Shown here: piece by piece, positions 22,741-30,046 of the stretch
Position numbering within the stretch: the stretch's first letter is position 1
Layout: every line of letters starts with the position of its first letter
Assembly: GCF_900167125.1 (NCBI RefSeq)
Contig: NZ_FUYC01000020.1
Coordinates: 1-37,450, forward strand
Direction of reading: 5' to 3'
Source of the DNA: Paucidesulfovibrio gracilis DSM 16080
GTDB lineage: Bacteria; Desulfobacterota; Desulfovibrionia; Desulfovibrionales; Desulfovibrionaceae
DNA length: 37,450 nt
Notes under the pieces: generated by a model
Databases searched by the model: none
What the model saw: the letters and a program-made list of their open reading frames with translations, nothing else
What the model was told of the DNA's origin: nothing
Position numbers and translations under genes: made by a program

Positions 22741-23216
22741 ATGTTTTAACTATATCAACAAGAAACATTCCCCTCACCACAATTCGTGCAGTAATAATTG
22801 CAGGGCTGTGTATTCAGACAATCGGTGTTGGCTTCTATTTCCTGATGGGTACCGGATTTTTTCTCCTTGATGCCCTCTTTATCAGATTCCATTTTTGGAC
22901 ACTTTTCGCATGGTCGATGTATTGTGCAATGGCAATTATCCTGGCGGCAAACATCCATCTCATTGCCAGACTTATCAACAGGTCTCCCGCGCAATTCCAA
23001 AAACATAGTTTGGACATACTTGCGAGCATCGCATGCATGTCAGTGTCTGCTTGGGCCAATTTGTCATACATTCTGAAAGACGATTGGACCCTCGACAGCC
23101 ATATGTTCTATCTAGTACCAACCCTGTTCAATTTTTTTGTTCTTTGCCTCGCCAGCATTCCGATTTTTCACAGGCGGCTCTTTGAACATAACACAACTCG
23201 ATCAAAAAGCCGGTAA
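22741..23216 (+). CDS. Four-TM membrane protein, candidate immunity
   Basis: 158 aa. The ATG at 22741 has an AGGGA 7 nt upstream. The hydrophobic segments are AVIIAGLCIQTIGVGFYFLMG, FWTLFAWSMYCAMAIILAANIHLIA, LDILASIACMSVSAWANLSYIL and MFYLVPTLFNFFVLCLASIPIF. It lies just after the toxin-44-like gene, in the same order as the 20819/21067 pair, which favours an immunity role (inferred). Its stop lies within the hairpin at 23206-23225. Confidence 0.6.
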
Positions 23217-23225
23217 ACCGGCTTT
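23206..23225. terminator. Hairpin at end of membrane gene
   Basis: AAAGCCGG (23206-23213) pairs perfectly with CCGGCTTT (23218-23225) around TAAA. The loop contains the stop codon of the preceding gene. It lacks a long T-run. AGCCGGTAAA is shared with the left arms of the other junctions. Confidence 0.5.
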
Positions 23226-23250
23226 CCAGTTTACATTGAATTACAAAAAT

Positions 23251-23286
23251 ATGACCCGCTCTCCAAAGAAAGCGGGTCATATTTTT
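23251..23286. terminator. Intrinsic terminator, bidirectional
   Basis: A perfect 10-bp stem ATGACCCGCT/AGCGGGTCAT (23251-23260, 23271-23280) with a 10-nt loop is followed by ATTTTT on this strand, and by AT-rich sequence on the other. On the minus strand it directly follows the tRNA 3' half, so it is probably that tRNA's own terminator as well. Confidence 0.85.
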
Positions 23287-23289
23287 ACA

Positions 23290-23337
23290 TGGTGACCCCG
23301 GCAGGAATCGAACCTGCAACACCGAGATTAGGAATCC
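23290..23337 (-). pseudogene. 3' half of tRNA-Arg(CCT), displaced
   Basis: Read on the minus strand, this runs from the anticodon loop TTCCTAA (anticodon CCT) through TCTCG, a variable region, the T-arm GCAGG-TTCGATT-CCTGC and the acceptor strand CGGGGTC to A-CCA at 23290. The 5' half is absent: the sequence past the core is AT-rich and unrelated, and no GACCCCG acceptor strand was found in the window. This is what an island integrated in the anticodon loop leaves behind. The intact gene is presumably elsewhere or lost. Confidence 0.85.
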
Positions 23338-23437
23338 AGGTATGTGTATATAATATATTTATATAATGGAACTTTTTATAATTCAAAAACAAACTACATC
23401 AACCACTTTCCAGGCTCTTGGTTGCCAGAGGTTCGCA
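23326..23437. other. att-like junction 3 in tRNA-Arg anticodon loop
   Basis: The core GATTAGGAATCC (23326-23337) is the tRNA anticodon-loop sequence, identical to junction 1. CAGGCTCTT and a decayed arm pair GGTTGCCA (23420-23427) / GGTTCGCA (23430-23437) follow, 94 bp from the core start. Confidence 0.65.
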
Positions 23438-23487
23438 TCAGCAAAATTTATTTCTGAGGGGTTGTCCACATCCTCAATATACAAACT

Positions 23488-23516
23488 TTGACAATCTTTG
23501 TATTGCTGGTTATTTT
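23488..23516 (+). promoter_or_regulatory. Sigma70-type promoter for parD-parE
   Basis: TTGACA (23488-23493), 17 bp, then TATTTT (23511-23516), 21 bp before the antitoxin start. The -35 is perfect. ParD proteins usually bind their own promoter, so autoregulation is likely. Confidence 0.65.
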
Positions 23517-23537
23517 TTCTCAAACAGGAGGAGTACG

Positions 23538-23795
23538 ATGCATATCTCCCTGACCCCAGAGTTGGAAGCTCAGGTAAAAAGCAAGGTAGAAACTGGACAT
23601 TACAACAATGCCAGTGAGGTTATACGAGACGCATTGCGATTCATGATCCAGCATGAAGATCTCGTTCATCTCATGAAACTTGATGCCATGCGCAAGGAAT
23701 TGGCTGTCGGTGAAAAGCAGGCATTGAACAACGAGTTTTCCGATTCCAGCATTTCGGATATCATCCAAGAATCCAAATCTGGGATCAATGCGTAA
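23538..23795 (+). CDS. parD: ParD-family antitoxin (ribbon-helix-helix)
   Basis: 85 aa. The ATG at 23538 follows GGAGG in AGGAGGAGTACG. The N-terminus MHISLTPELEAQVKSKVETGHYNNASEVIRDALRFM is the classic ParD/CopG fold: a DNA-binding strand, then two helices with the YNNASEVIRDALR signature. The disordered C-terminal tail (residues 50-85) would wrap the toxin. The stop overlaps the toxin start by 8 bp, so the two are co-translated, with the antitoxin first. It neutralises ParE and probably represses the operon. Confidence 0.92.
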   Translation: MHISLTPELEAQVKSKVETGHYNNASEVIRDALRFMIQHEDLVHLMKLDAMRKELAVGEKQALNNEFSDSSISDIIQESKSGINA

Positions 23796-24078
23796 AGTCC
23801 GTCTTACCCCTTCTGCCAAAGGGCACTTGAAATCCGTTTGGCGGTACACCTATGAAACGTGGGGCGAAGGTAAAGCTGACGTATATCTTGCTGAGATCGA
23901 TGCCAAATTGAACCAATTGACTGATAATCCCAATCTTGGGAGAACCAGACCAGATGTCAAAGCCAACTACCACTCGATCAAAGTCAACAAACACATTGTC
24001 TTTTACCTCTTCGATGACGAGCACATTGATGTCATTGGTGTCCTGCATGAAAAGATGGACGTTTTGACAAGGCTGTAG
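23788..24078 (+). CDS. parE: ParE/RelE-family toxin
   Basis: 96 aa, overlapping parD by 8 bp. Features of the ParE/RelE superfamily are RLTPSAKGHLKSVWRYTYETWGEGKADVYLAEID near the N-terminus, then NPNLGRTRPDVKANYHSIKVNKHIVFYLFDDEHIDVIGVLHEKMD. The pairing with a ParD-like antitoxin makes ParE more likely than RelE; ParE toxins poison gyrase, whose genes lie nearby, though that closeness is probably chance. The reading frame is complete and seems functional. It is the only gene pair in the third module of the island and may stabilise it. Confidence 0.92.
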   Translation: MRKVRLTPSAKGHLKSVWRYTYETWGEGKADVYLAEIDAKLNQLTDNPNLGRTRPDVKANYHSIKVNKHIVFYLFDDEHIDVIGVLHEKMDVLTRL

Positions 24079-24131
24079 CGTGTCGGGCTAATTGCCTTTG
24101 AGAGGTGGAGTCGGTTCTTTGGACCAGTCCG

Positions 24132-24265
24132 CAGCGAAACACCAAAACGTTACAAGCCGGTAAACAAGATTCCGGATGAACGAATACATAACGAAAAACC
24201 CGCCTTCCAAAGAGAGCGGGTTTATTTTTCCATGGTGCTCTTAGCGCGAGTGGAAAACGCGGCAC
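24132..24265. repeat. 134-bp direct repeat, copy 2 (right island end)
   Basis: The partner of 21510-21643. It has the same order: AGCCGGTAAACAAGATTCC, a terminator hairpin, TATTTTTC, TGGTGCTCTTAGCGCGAG, GCGGCAC. Past GCGGCAC the two copies diverge, and no core or GGTTGGCA arm follows here. It marks the likely right edge of the island. Confidence 0.75.
24196..24228. terminator. Intrinsic terminator in right repeat
   Basis: AAACCCGC (24196-24203) pairs with GCGGGTTT (24216-24223), followed by ATTTTT. It could end the parD-parE transcript, and on the other strand the acs-DUF4911 transcript. Confidence 0.8.
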
Positions 24266-24306
24266 CAAGAGTACAAATTTTTGACTTGTACCAGTTGCCA
24301 CGCCTG

Positions 24307-24600
24307 TCAGGGCTGGGTGCCGGCCGGGTCATACTCCACGGAAAGGGGCATCTCTTCGGCAGCGGCTGCAAGAAAACCGCGTACTTCGGATTCCTGGTGC
24401 GGGCTGAAGCGGAGCAGGAGCACTCCACGCAAGCGGTCCACCACCGTGAACAGCGCCAGATTGTCCCAGGCTTCCAGCAGAAAGCGGAACAGGCCGATAT
24501 GTTCGCGCCGCACGCGCACGTAGAGCCGGGCGGAATGGGCCGGAGCCGGATACACGCGCCCCTTGCGCGGGCGTCGGCCACGGGATTTGGATCGGGTCAT
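24307..24600 (-). CDS. DUF4911-type protein
   Basis: 97 aa. The ATG at 24600 overlaps the acs stop (ATGA), so it is translationally coupled to acs. The N-terminus is very basic (MTRSKSRGRRPRKGR). The rest (SARLYVRVRREHIGLFRFLLEAWDNLALFTVVDRLRGVLLLRFSPHQESEVRGFL) fits the small DUF4911 family, which has an alpha/beta ACT-like rhythm. Its function is unknown. Placement after acetyl-CoA synthetase suggests a link to acetate or CoA metabolism, or regulation (inferred). A short inverted repeat GTACAA/TTGTAC lies just after its stop. Confidence 0.75.
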   Translation of the reverse strand: MTRSKSRGRRPRKGRVYPAPAHSARLYVRVRREHIGLFRFLLEAWDNLALFTVVDRLRGVLLLRFSPHQESEVRGFLAAAAEEMPLSVEYDPAGTQP

Positions 24601-26471
24601 ATTTCCCTCAGGGCGCTGCGTTGGATTTTTCCGCTGCGGGTTTTGGGCAGGCTTTCACGGAAGTCCACGCCGCTGACCGCGGCAATGGGACCCATTTCAT
24701 CCCGCACATGCTCCAGCAGTTCTCGGCGCAGGCTGTCTTCGGATTCGGTTTCATGGTCTGGCGCCAGGACCACAAAGGCCTTGGCGGTTTCTCCCTTGAT
24801 GGGGTCGGGAACCCCCACCACCGCCACTTCGGCCACGGCCGCATGGGAGATGAAGGCTTCCTCAAAATCCGCGGTGCCGATGCGGTGGCCTGCAATGAGT
24901 AGGACTTCGTCGGACCGGCCCTTGACCCAGATGTAGCCGTCTTCGTCCAGGCGGGCCAGATCCCCGGCAAAATAACGTCCTGGTACGCGGGAAAAGCAGG
25001 CCCGGAACGCGTCGTCGTCGCCGAGCATTCCGGTCATCATGGCAGGCCAGGGGCGCGGGATGACCAAAAAGCCGCCTTCGCCCCGTTCCACCGGGCCGCC
25101 GTCCAGGTCCACCACGTCCGCGCTCACTCCGGGCAGGGCGCGGGCCACGGATCCGGGCTTGACCACGCTCACGGGCAGCGGGGAAATCATGAACATGCCG
25201 GTTTCCGTCTGCCACCAGGTATCCAGCACCGGGCAGTGCTCATTGCCGATGCGTTTGTGCAGCCAGGTCCAGGTTTCCGGATCCAGTGGCTCCCCTGCCG
25301 AGGCCAGCAGGCGCAGGCTGGAGAGGTCGGCCCGTTGCGGATGTTCAGGACCGAACCGCATCAGGGTGCGGATGGTGGTGGGCGTGGAATAGAACACGCT
25401 CACCCCGTAGCGCTCCACAATGCTCCAAAGCCGGTCCGGGCGCGGATAATTGGGATGGCCCTCGTACAGGACCGTGGTGGTGCCTGCCAGCAGGGGACCG
25501 TAGACCGTGGCCGTGTGGCCCATGATCCAGCCGGGATCCGCAGTACACCAGAAAATATCCGTGGGTTTGCTGTCAAAGACCTGATGAAACGTGCGGTGCA
25601 CTCCCACCATATAGCCGCCGTGGCAGTGGATCACGCCTTTGGGACGGCTGGAAGCGCCCGATGTATACAGATAAAAGAGCGGGTCATTCGCTTCCATGAC
25701 CTCCACTCCGGATTCTTTGCGCTCCTTGCGGACCAGGGCTTCATACCAATGGTCGCGTCCTTCGCGCATGGCCACGTCCGCGCCCGTGCGCCGCACCACG
25801 ATGCACGGCACATCCGTGCAGCCGGATCGCTCCAGAGCGCGATCCACCACGTCCTTGACCCGCAACACGCGTCCGTTGCGGTACGAGCCGTCCGCAGTGA
25901 TCAAAATGGTCGGGCGGCAGTCCGAAAGTCGCTGGTGCAGCGCTTTGGCGGAATAGCCGGAAAACACGAACGCGTGCACCGCACCAATGCGCGCACACGC
26001 AAGCATGGCAAAGACAGCCTCGGGCAGCGAGGGCAGAAACACGCCCACGCAATCCCCCTTGCGGACGCCCAGCCGACGCAAAGCATTGGCCAGTCGGCAC
26101 ACTTCGCGGTGCAGTTCAAAATAGGTAAATTTGCGGGTGTCGCCTGGTTCGCCTTCCCAAATCAGCGCCAGCTTGTTTTTGTTGGGCGTGCGGATGTGGC
26201 GGTCCAGGGCATTGTAGGCGATGTTGCAGCGCGCCCCGGGAAACCAGCGCTGTTCGTGCATGGCTCCGTCCGAGAGCACCTTGTCCCAGGTGCGGAACCA
26301 TTCCAACTCCTCGGCGGCCTCTTCCCAATATCCCAGCGGATCGGCTTCGGCGCGTTCGCGCAGGTCCAGAACCTGGCCCGGCCGGAGATTGGCCTCGGCC
26401 GTAAACTGGGGCAGGGGCCGGATGACGCGTTCTTCGCGCAAAAGGTTGTCTAATGTGTCGCGTAGGTTCAT
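24597..26471 (-). CDS. acs: Acetyl-CoA synthetase (AMP-forming)
   Basis: 624 aa from the ATG at 26471 (MNLRDTLDNLL); an upstream frame start at 26510 is less likely. It activates acetate through acetyl-adenylate to acetyl-CoA. Motifs are the phosphate-binding loop YTSGASSRPKGVIH (about 267-280; most Acs read SGSTGxPKG), WWQTETG (about 418) and PKTRSGKIQR with the catalytic lysine near 612, the usual site of control by acetylation. It is about 30 residues shorter than E. coli Acs, mostly at the N-terminus. It is followed by a coupled DUF4911 gene. Because the P-loop differs, another short acyl substrate cannot be excluded. Confidence 0.9.
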   Translation of the reverse strand: MNLRDTLDNLLREERVIRPLPQFTAEANLRPGQVLDLRERAEADPLGYWEEAAEELEWFRTWDKVLSDGAMHEQRWFPGARCNIAYNALDRHIRTPNKNKLALIWEGEPGDTRKFTYFELHREVCRLANALRRLGVRKGDCVGVFLPSLPEAVFAMLACARIGAVHAFVFSGYSAKALHQRLSDCRPTILITADGSYRNGRVLRVKDVVDRALERSGCTDVPCIVVRRTGADVAMREGRDHWYEALVRKERKESGVEVMEANDPLFYLYTSGASSRPKGVIHCHGGYMVGVHRTFHQVFDSKPTDIFWCTADPGWIMGHTATVYGPLLAGTTTVLYEGHPNYPRPDRLWSIVERYGVSVFYSTPTTIRTLMRFGPEHPQRADLSSLRLLASAGEPLDPETWTWLHKRIGNEHCPVLDTWWQTETGMFMISPLPVSVVKPGSVARALPGVSADVVDLDGGPVERGEGGFLVIPRPWPAMMTGMLGDDDAFRACFSRVPGRYFAGDLARLDEDGYIWVKGRSDEVLLIAGHRIGTADFEEAFISHAAVAEVAVVGVPDPIKGETAKAFVVLAPDHETESEDSLRRELLEHVRDEMGPIAAVSGVDFRESLPKTRSGKIQRSALREI

Positions 26472-26620
26472 ACCAATACTACTCCGGACGTGGTCGGATG
26501 GTCCGTCCATGCTGGACCGCAGACGGTTTCGCGTCCAGCGTCTTTCGGCAAAAGGTCCGGCCCGGACGGTGAACGGAGCATTGAACGCGTTGGGCAGGCC
26601 GGATTCCCCCCGGCAGACGG

Positions 26621-27487
26621 CTAAAATCCGAGCATCTGCTTGAGCCGGGTGATGCGCCGCCGCGAAATGGGCAGCTCGATGCGCGTTTTCCCGGCCGTGC
26701 GCAGCATGAAATTACTCCCCGGCAAACTGGCGATTTCCGTGACCATGTCCATGTTCACCAAATATTTGCGGTGGACGCGGAAAAAGCGGTGCGGCTCCAG
26801 ACGTTCTTCCAGATGCTTGAGCCGGTGGGAGGTCAAAAATTTTTGACCGCTCGTGTGGACATACGAATAGTCCTCGAATGCTTCCACAAAAATGATTTGG
26901 GTATAGGGGATCAGAATGGTCTTGCCGTCCTGGGTCACGGCCAGCTTTTCGATTTCCGGGCTGGCTTTGTGGGTGGAATCCCAGGCCTGCTTGAGCGCGG
27001 CCAGAAAGCTGTCCTGCTCGTCTTCGTTCAAGGCTAGCCGGAGCGTTTGTTCGTCCGTGGCCTCGCCCGCCTCGGCATCGCGCCAGTCCGCAGGTTCAGG
27101 AACCTCGCGGTAGCGCGCCTTGAAGTCCCGGAGCTTCTCCAGGGTGGTTTCCAGGCGCTGTTCGTCCGCAGGCCAGACAATATAATCCAGCGCCCCCAGC
27201 TCAAAGGCGGCATAGGCGCGGCTTTCGTCCGCAGCAAGCAGCACCAGGGCGGGACGCTCCGTGCGGCCGCGTAAAGTGCGCGCCAGCTCCACTCCCTCGG
27301 ATTCCGCCTCCAGATCCACACCCACGAAGATCACGCCATAGCCCACATGGTCCAGCAGCTCCAATCCCTCCGCAGCGGACACCGCCTCACCCAATACCTG
27401 CAAAAACGGCACGGATGCGAGCATAGAACGCAGCGCCGAACGCACGTTCGCATCCGGATGAAGCAATAGGGTTTTGAGTCGGGACAT
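26621..27487 (-). CDS. LytTR-family regulator with degenerate receiver
   Basis: 288 aa. Residues 1-125 have a CheY-like fold, but the usual phosphorylation landmarks are altered. The third strand reads GVIFVGVDLEAESEG, so the expected Asp position is Val or Gly. The conserved Lys-Pro of the last strand reads Trp-Pro (DYIVWPAD). Residues 185-285 are a LytTR DNA-binding domain (VEAFEDYSYVHTSGQKFLTSHRLKHLEERL...FFRVHRKYLVNMDMV...LPISRRR). It is probably a transcription regulator that does not use classic phosphorylation. There is no neighbouring kinase. GGAG is about 10 nt before the start. Confidence 0.88.
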   Translation of the reverse strand: MSRLKTLLLHPDANVRSALRSMLASVPFLQVLGEAVSAAEGLELLDHVGYGVIFVGVDLEAESEGVELARTLRGRTERPALVLLAADESRAYAAFELGALDYIVWPADEQRLETTLEKLRDFKARYREVPEPADWRDAEAGEATDEQTLRLALNEDEQDSFLAALKQAWDSTHKASPEIEKLAVTQDGKTILIPYTQIIFVEAFEDYSYVHTSGQKFLTSHRLKHLEERLEPHRFFRVHRKYLVNMDMVTEIASLPGSNFMLRTAGKTRIELPISRRRITRLKQMLGF

Positions 27488-27565
27488 GGGCGCAAATCTC
27501 CGCGTTTCAACGCTCTTCTAGCTTGAAACAGGCCCACTGGCAACATGGGGGAAAAAAGGAAGAGT

Positions 27566-27945
27566 GCCTCCGGCGGCCAGGAGGCCCGCGGCCCCCTGGA
27601 CTCCCGTTTACCGGTCTCGCGCTTGCGCGCGGCCGGGGGCGTGGGGTGGGATGGCGTATGAGGCGTGGTCAGGCGGAGCAGCGCGGCGGCGTGATCGCAT
27701 GTTGCCGCGATTTCCGGGATGGCTCCGCCCTCCCGAAACTCGCGGCAACGGTGCGCCCCCCAAAGCAAAAGAACGGCTTTGGCCGTTCCTTTGCTTTGGG
27801 GGAGGGGGAAACAAATAGATCATGTAAGAAAGGGGGGGCTACCCGCGACAGGCCGCAGGCCTGGAGCCGATAAAAGTCTTTGGAAAGGGGGGCCAGGGGG
27901 AAGAACCTTTCTTCAGAAAGGTTTTCCCCCTGGTCGCCGAAGGCG
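27566..27945 (+). repeat. Hairpin-rich TIR element, copy B
   Basis: The same element as 6623-6997, inverted, 380 bp long. The ends GCCTCCGGCGGCCAGG (27566-27581) and CCTGGTCGCCGAAGGC (27930-27945) are inverted repeats with two mismatches. The hairpins are GTTGCCGCGA/TCGCGGCAAC (27701-27749), AAAGCAAAAGAACGGC with its partner (27763-27798), and CCAGGGGGA...TTCCCCCTGG (27893-27933). Compared with copy A, the stem arms are nearly unchanged while the loop of the second hairpin differs (TTTG against CGAA). It lies upstream of the LytTR gene and downstream of the epimerase-like gene. Confidence 0.8.
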
Positions 27946-28299
27946 GTTCAAGCAAGCCTGGGACAACCAAGGTGAGGGGGGAAAACGAGATGAGGCTCCC
28001 GAAGGAGCCTCAGAAATTCTCAAAGAAGGAAGTGTGAAGGATGCTATAAATATAGCAAGCAGCGTGCCAGAGTAGTGTTTTTGATAAAATAAAAAATATA
28101 TTGTTTTATTTCAGATTGTTGTGTCTTGAATAATGGTGACTTGTTCATGAGCCGGGCCAAGCGGACGGTATAGTTTTTTGCACTCTGCCCTGGCAGACGC
28201 GGAATGCGATCAAATTTTTGAACCCGGCGGCCTTGGCCGCGACGGGACCAGGGAGAATCGTTCCCAAGGGGGCAAAAAGCCCCCGGGAGCACTGTGTGG
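27946..28299. other. Intergenic region with hairpins, no gene seen
   Basis: It holds a perfect 9-bp stem TGAGGCTCC-CGAA-GGAGCCTCA (27991-28012), an AT-rich middle (28060-28130), and GGGGGC/GCCCCC around an A-rich loop (28268-28284) just past the end of the leftward gene. No reading frame with a ribosome site was accepted. The AT-rich middle might hold a promoter or small RNA. Confidence 0.35.
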
Positions 28300-29223
28300 T
28301 TAGCGTTGGCCGCTGAGTTTTTGCACGGCGTCGGACAGGGCGGCCTGCAATGTGGGAAAGCGGAACTGGTATCCGGCCTGGAGCAAGGCACGCGGCAGCA
28401 CGCGTTGTCCGGCGAGCAGCACTTCGTCCGCCATTTTTCCAAAGAGCAGGCGCAGCACTGGGCCGGGAGTGGGCAGCAGCGCCGGGCGGTGCAGCACGGA
28501 GCCGAGGGTCTTGGCGAATTCGCGGGACGTGGCTGGTGAGGGTGCCGTCAGGTTATAGATCCCGCCCAATCGATGTTCGATGAGATAGCGAATGGCTCCC
28601 ACCTCATCGGCGAGCTGGATCCAGGAAAGGACGTGCTTTCCGTTGCCCACCGGACCGCCCGCAAAAAGCCGGAAGGGAGTGATCATGCGTTCCAGCGCCC
28701 CGCCCGGGCCGAGCACTACGCCGGTTCGTATCACGGCACGGGGAACGCCCATGGTTTCGATTTCCTGGCTGGAGGCCTCCCAATCGCGGCAGACCTGCGC
28801 AAGAAAGCCGTCCCCAGAGGGCGAGGATTCGTCGAGTTCTTTTTCCCCGGGCTGGCTGCCGTAGAATCCTATGGCCGAACCCTGCACCACGATGGCGGGG
28901 TGTTGTTTTGCAGCCTGTACCGCGCGCACCACGGCCTCTCCGGACCGGACCCGGCTGTCGCGGATGCGCTGCATGGTGTTCGGGGTCCAGCGGGCCGCGA
29001 TGTTCTGCCCGGCCAGGTTGACCACGGCGGTATCCGGTCCCAGGGCATCGGCCCAGGACGAATCCTCTCCGCCCCATTCCAGGGCTTGCACGGCCTCGCC
29101 GAACACGCGCCGCACCTTGGCTTGGGACCGCGAGAGCACGGCCACTTCGTGTCCGCCCTGCATCAGTTCCACACACAGTGCCTGCCCGATGAAGCCTGTT
29201 CCTCCAAGAATGATGACCCGCAT
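28300..29223 (-). CDS. TIGR01777-family NAD-dependent epimerase-like protein
   Basis: 307 aa. The Rossmann motif is GGTGFIG at residues 7-13 (MRVIILGGTGFIGQALC). The family markers VNLAGQNIAARW, GSAIGFYGSQPGEKELDESSPSGDGFLAQVCRDWE and RTGVVLGPGGALERMITPF are the typical order of the YfcH/TIGR01777 group. The extended C-terminal segment (LLPTPGPVLRLLFGKMADEVLLAGQRVLPRALLQAGYQFRFPTL) is the family's DUF1731-type end. The reaction is unknown; a nucleotide-sugar or small-molecule redox step is likely. The start at 29223 is the natural one. It is divergent from cheW. Confidence 0.9.
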   Translation of the reverse strand: MRVIILGGTGFIGQALCVELMQGGHEVAVLSRSQAKVRRVFGEAVQALEWGGEDSSWADALGPDTAVVNLAGQNIAARWTPNTMQRIRDSRVRSGEAVVRAVQAAKQHPAIVVQGSAIGFYGSQPGEKELDESSPSGDGFLAQVCRDWEASSQEIETMGVPRAVIRTGVVLGPGGALERMITPFRLFAGGPVGNGKHVLSWIQLADEVGAIRYLIEHRLGGIYNLTAPSPATSREFAKTLGSVLHRPALLPTPGPVLRLLFGKMADEVLLAGQRVLPRALLQAGYQFRFPTLQAALSDAVQKLSGQR

Positions 29224-29264
29224 GTGTCCTCCGTGATAATCGTACGATCAATTGACGCTAAACC

Positions 29265-29293
29265 TTGCACCCTCTGGTTTCATCCCTTATCAT
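29265..29293 (+). promoter_or_regulatory. Sigma70-type promoter for cheW
   Basis: TTGCAC (29265-29270), 17 bp, TATCAT (29288-29293), about 50 bp before the cheW start. A perfect 10-bp palindrome ATCGTACGAT lies just upstream near 29239 and could be an operator. Confidence 0.55.
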
Positions 29294-29344
29294 ACCTTTG
29301 AATAGCAATCAGCTTTGCGCTAATCTTTTTGCATGGAGGGCACG

Positions 29345-29860
29345 ATGTCGGAAGAAAAGCTCAACAATGCCATTGAGGAAGAATTCCTGGATGATGATGA
29401 CGGGGATTCCCAGAAGGACAAATACCTCACCTTCCATCTGGGCAATGAGGATTACGGGCTGGATATCCGATTCGTCATAGAAATCGTCGGAATCCAGAGG
29501 ATTACCGAAGTCCCGGACATGCCTGATTTTGTGAAGGGAGTCATCAACCTGCGGGGTCAGGTCATTCCGGTCATGGATGTTCGCACGCGGTTCAACATGG
29601 AGCCGCGGGAGTATGACGACCGCACCTGTGTCATAGTGGTGCGCATCAACGAAACATCCATCGGCCTGGTGGTGGATACGGTCAACGAAGTGGCGGATAT
29701 CCCGGAAAAGAACGTTTCCCCGCCGCCGCAGGTCTCCAAGGGCGAGGGCAGTCGGTTCATCAAAGGCATGGGCAAGATCGGCGACGAGGTCAAGATCCTG
29801 CTCAACGTGGACAAGCTGCTCTACGAAGAAGAAATGGAACAGATCGGCACCGCAGCCTGA
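29345..29860 (+). CDS. cheW: Chemotaxis coupling protein CheW
   Basis: 171 aa. The start at 29345 is preferred over 29333 because GGAGG (29335-29339) lies 5 nt before it. An acidic N-terminal tail (EEEFLDDDDGDSQ) precedes the CheW SH3-like fold: KYLTFHLGNEDYGLDIRFVIEIVG, then PDFVKGVINLRGQVIPVMDVRTRF, the diagnostic stretch, and ISIGLVVDTVNEV-type strands. It links chemoreceptors to the CheA kinase in the cytoplasm. It stands alone here with its own promoter and terminator, and no cheA or receptor is near. Confidence 0.95.
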   Translation: MSEEKLNNAIEEEFLDDDDGDSQKDKYLTFHLGNEDYGLDIRFVIEIVGIQRITEVPDMPDFVKGVINLRGQVIPVMDVRTRFNMEPREYDDRTCVIVVRINETSIGLVVDTVNEVADIPEKNVSPPPQVSKGEGSRFIKGMGKIGDEVKILLNVDKLLYEEEMEQIGTAA

Positions 29861-29883
29861 TCCGCAGCGCTCCGCCGGCATGT

Positions 29884-29932
29884 AACAGCCCATGCCGTTC
29901 CCGTGGCATCAAGGGAACGGGTGGGCTGTTTT
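29884..29932 (+). terminator. Intrinsic terminator after cheW
   Basis: AACAGCCCA (29884-29892) pairs with TGGGCTGTT (29922-29930) and an inner GTTCCC/GGGAAC stem; TTTT overlaps the 3' arm. It separates cheW from the lipase gene. Confidence 0.75.
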
Positions 29933-30046
29933 GCGTGGGAGTTCCGCACGATCCCGACCGACACGCCAGGATTGACAGCCGCCTGGGGAAGCGTTCACCA
30001 TATCCGGAACACTTGTCCTGTTTTTCCTCTTCCTTCGGAGTTCGCC

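Larger units (their letters stand above)
16945..24265. mobile_element. Composite tRNA-associated defence/toxin island
   Basis: This segment is visibly AT-richer, with different codon use from both flanks. It holds three junctions of identical design (16945, 21647 and 23326) and a fourth partial one at 24132-24265. It also holds a tyrosine-recombinase remnant, an orphan tRNA-Arg 3' half, and only conflict-type cargo: a STAND nuclease operon, toxin-44-like genes with membrane proteins, and ParD/ParE. The modules would be 16945-21646, 21647-23325 and 23326-24265. Boundaries are taken from the repeats. Integration history and current mobility are inferred, and no intact integrase is present. Confidence 0.7.

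Noticed and set aside
28044-28442. 132-codon minus-strand frame overlapping the end of the epimerase-like gene
   Set aside because: It overlaps a clear family member in another frame and has no recognisable domain or ribosome site.
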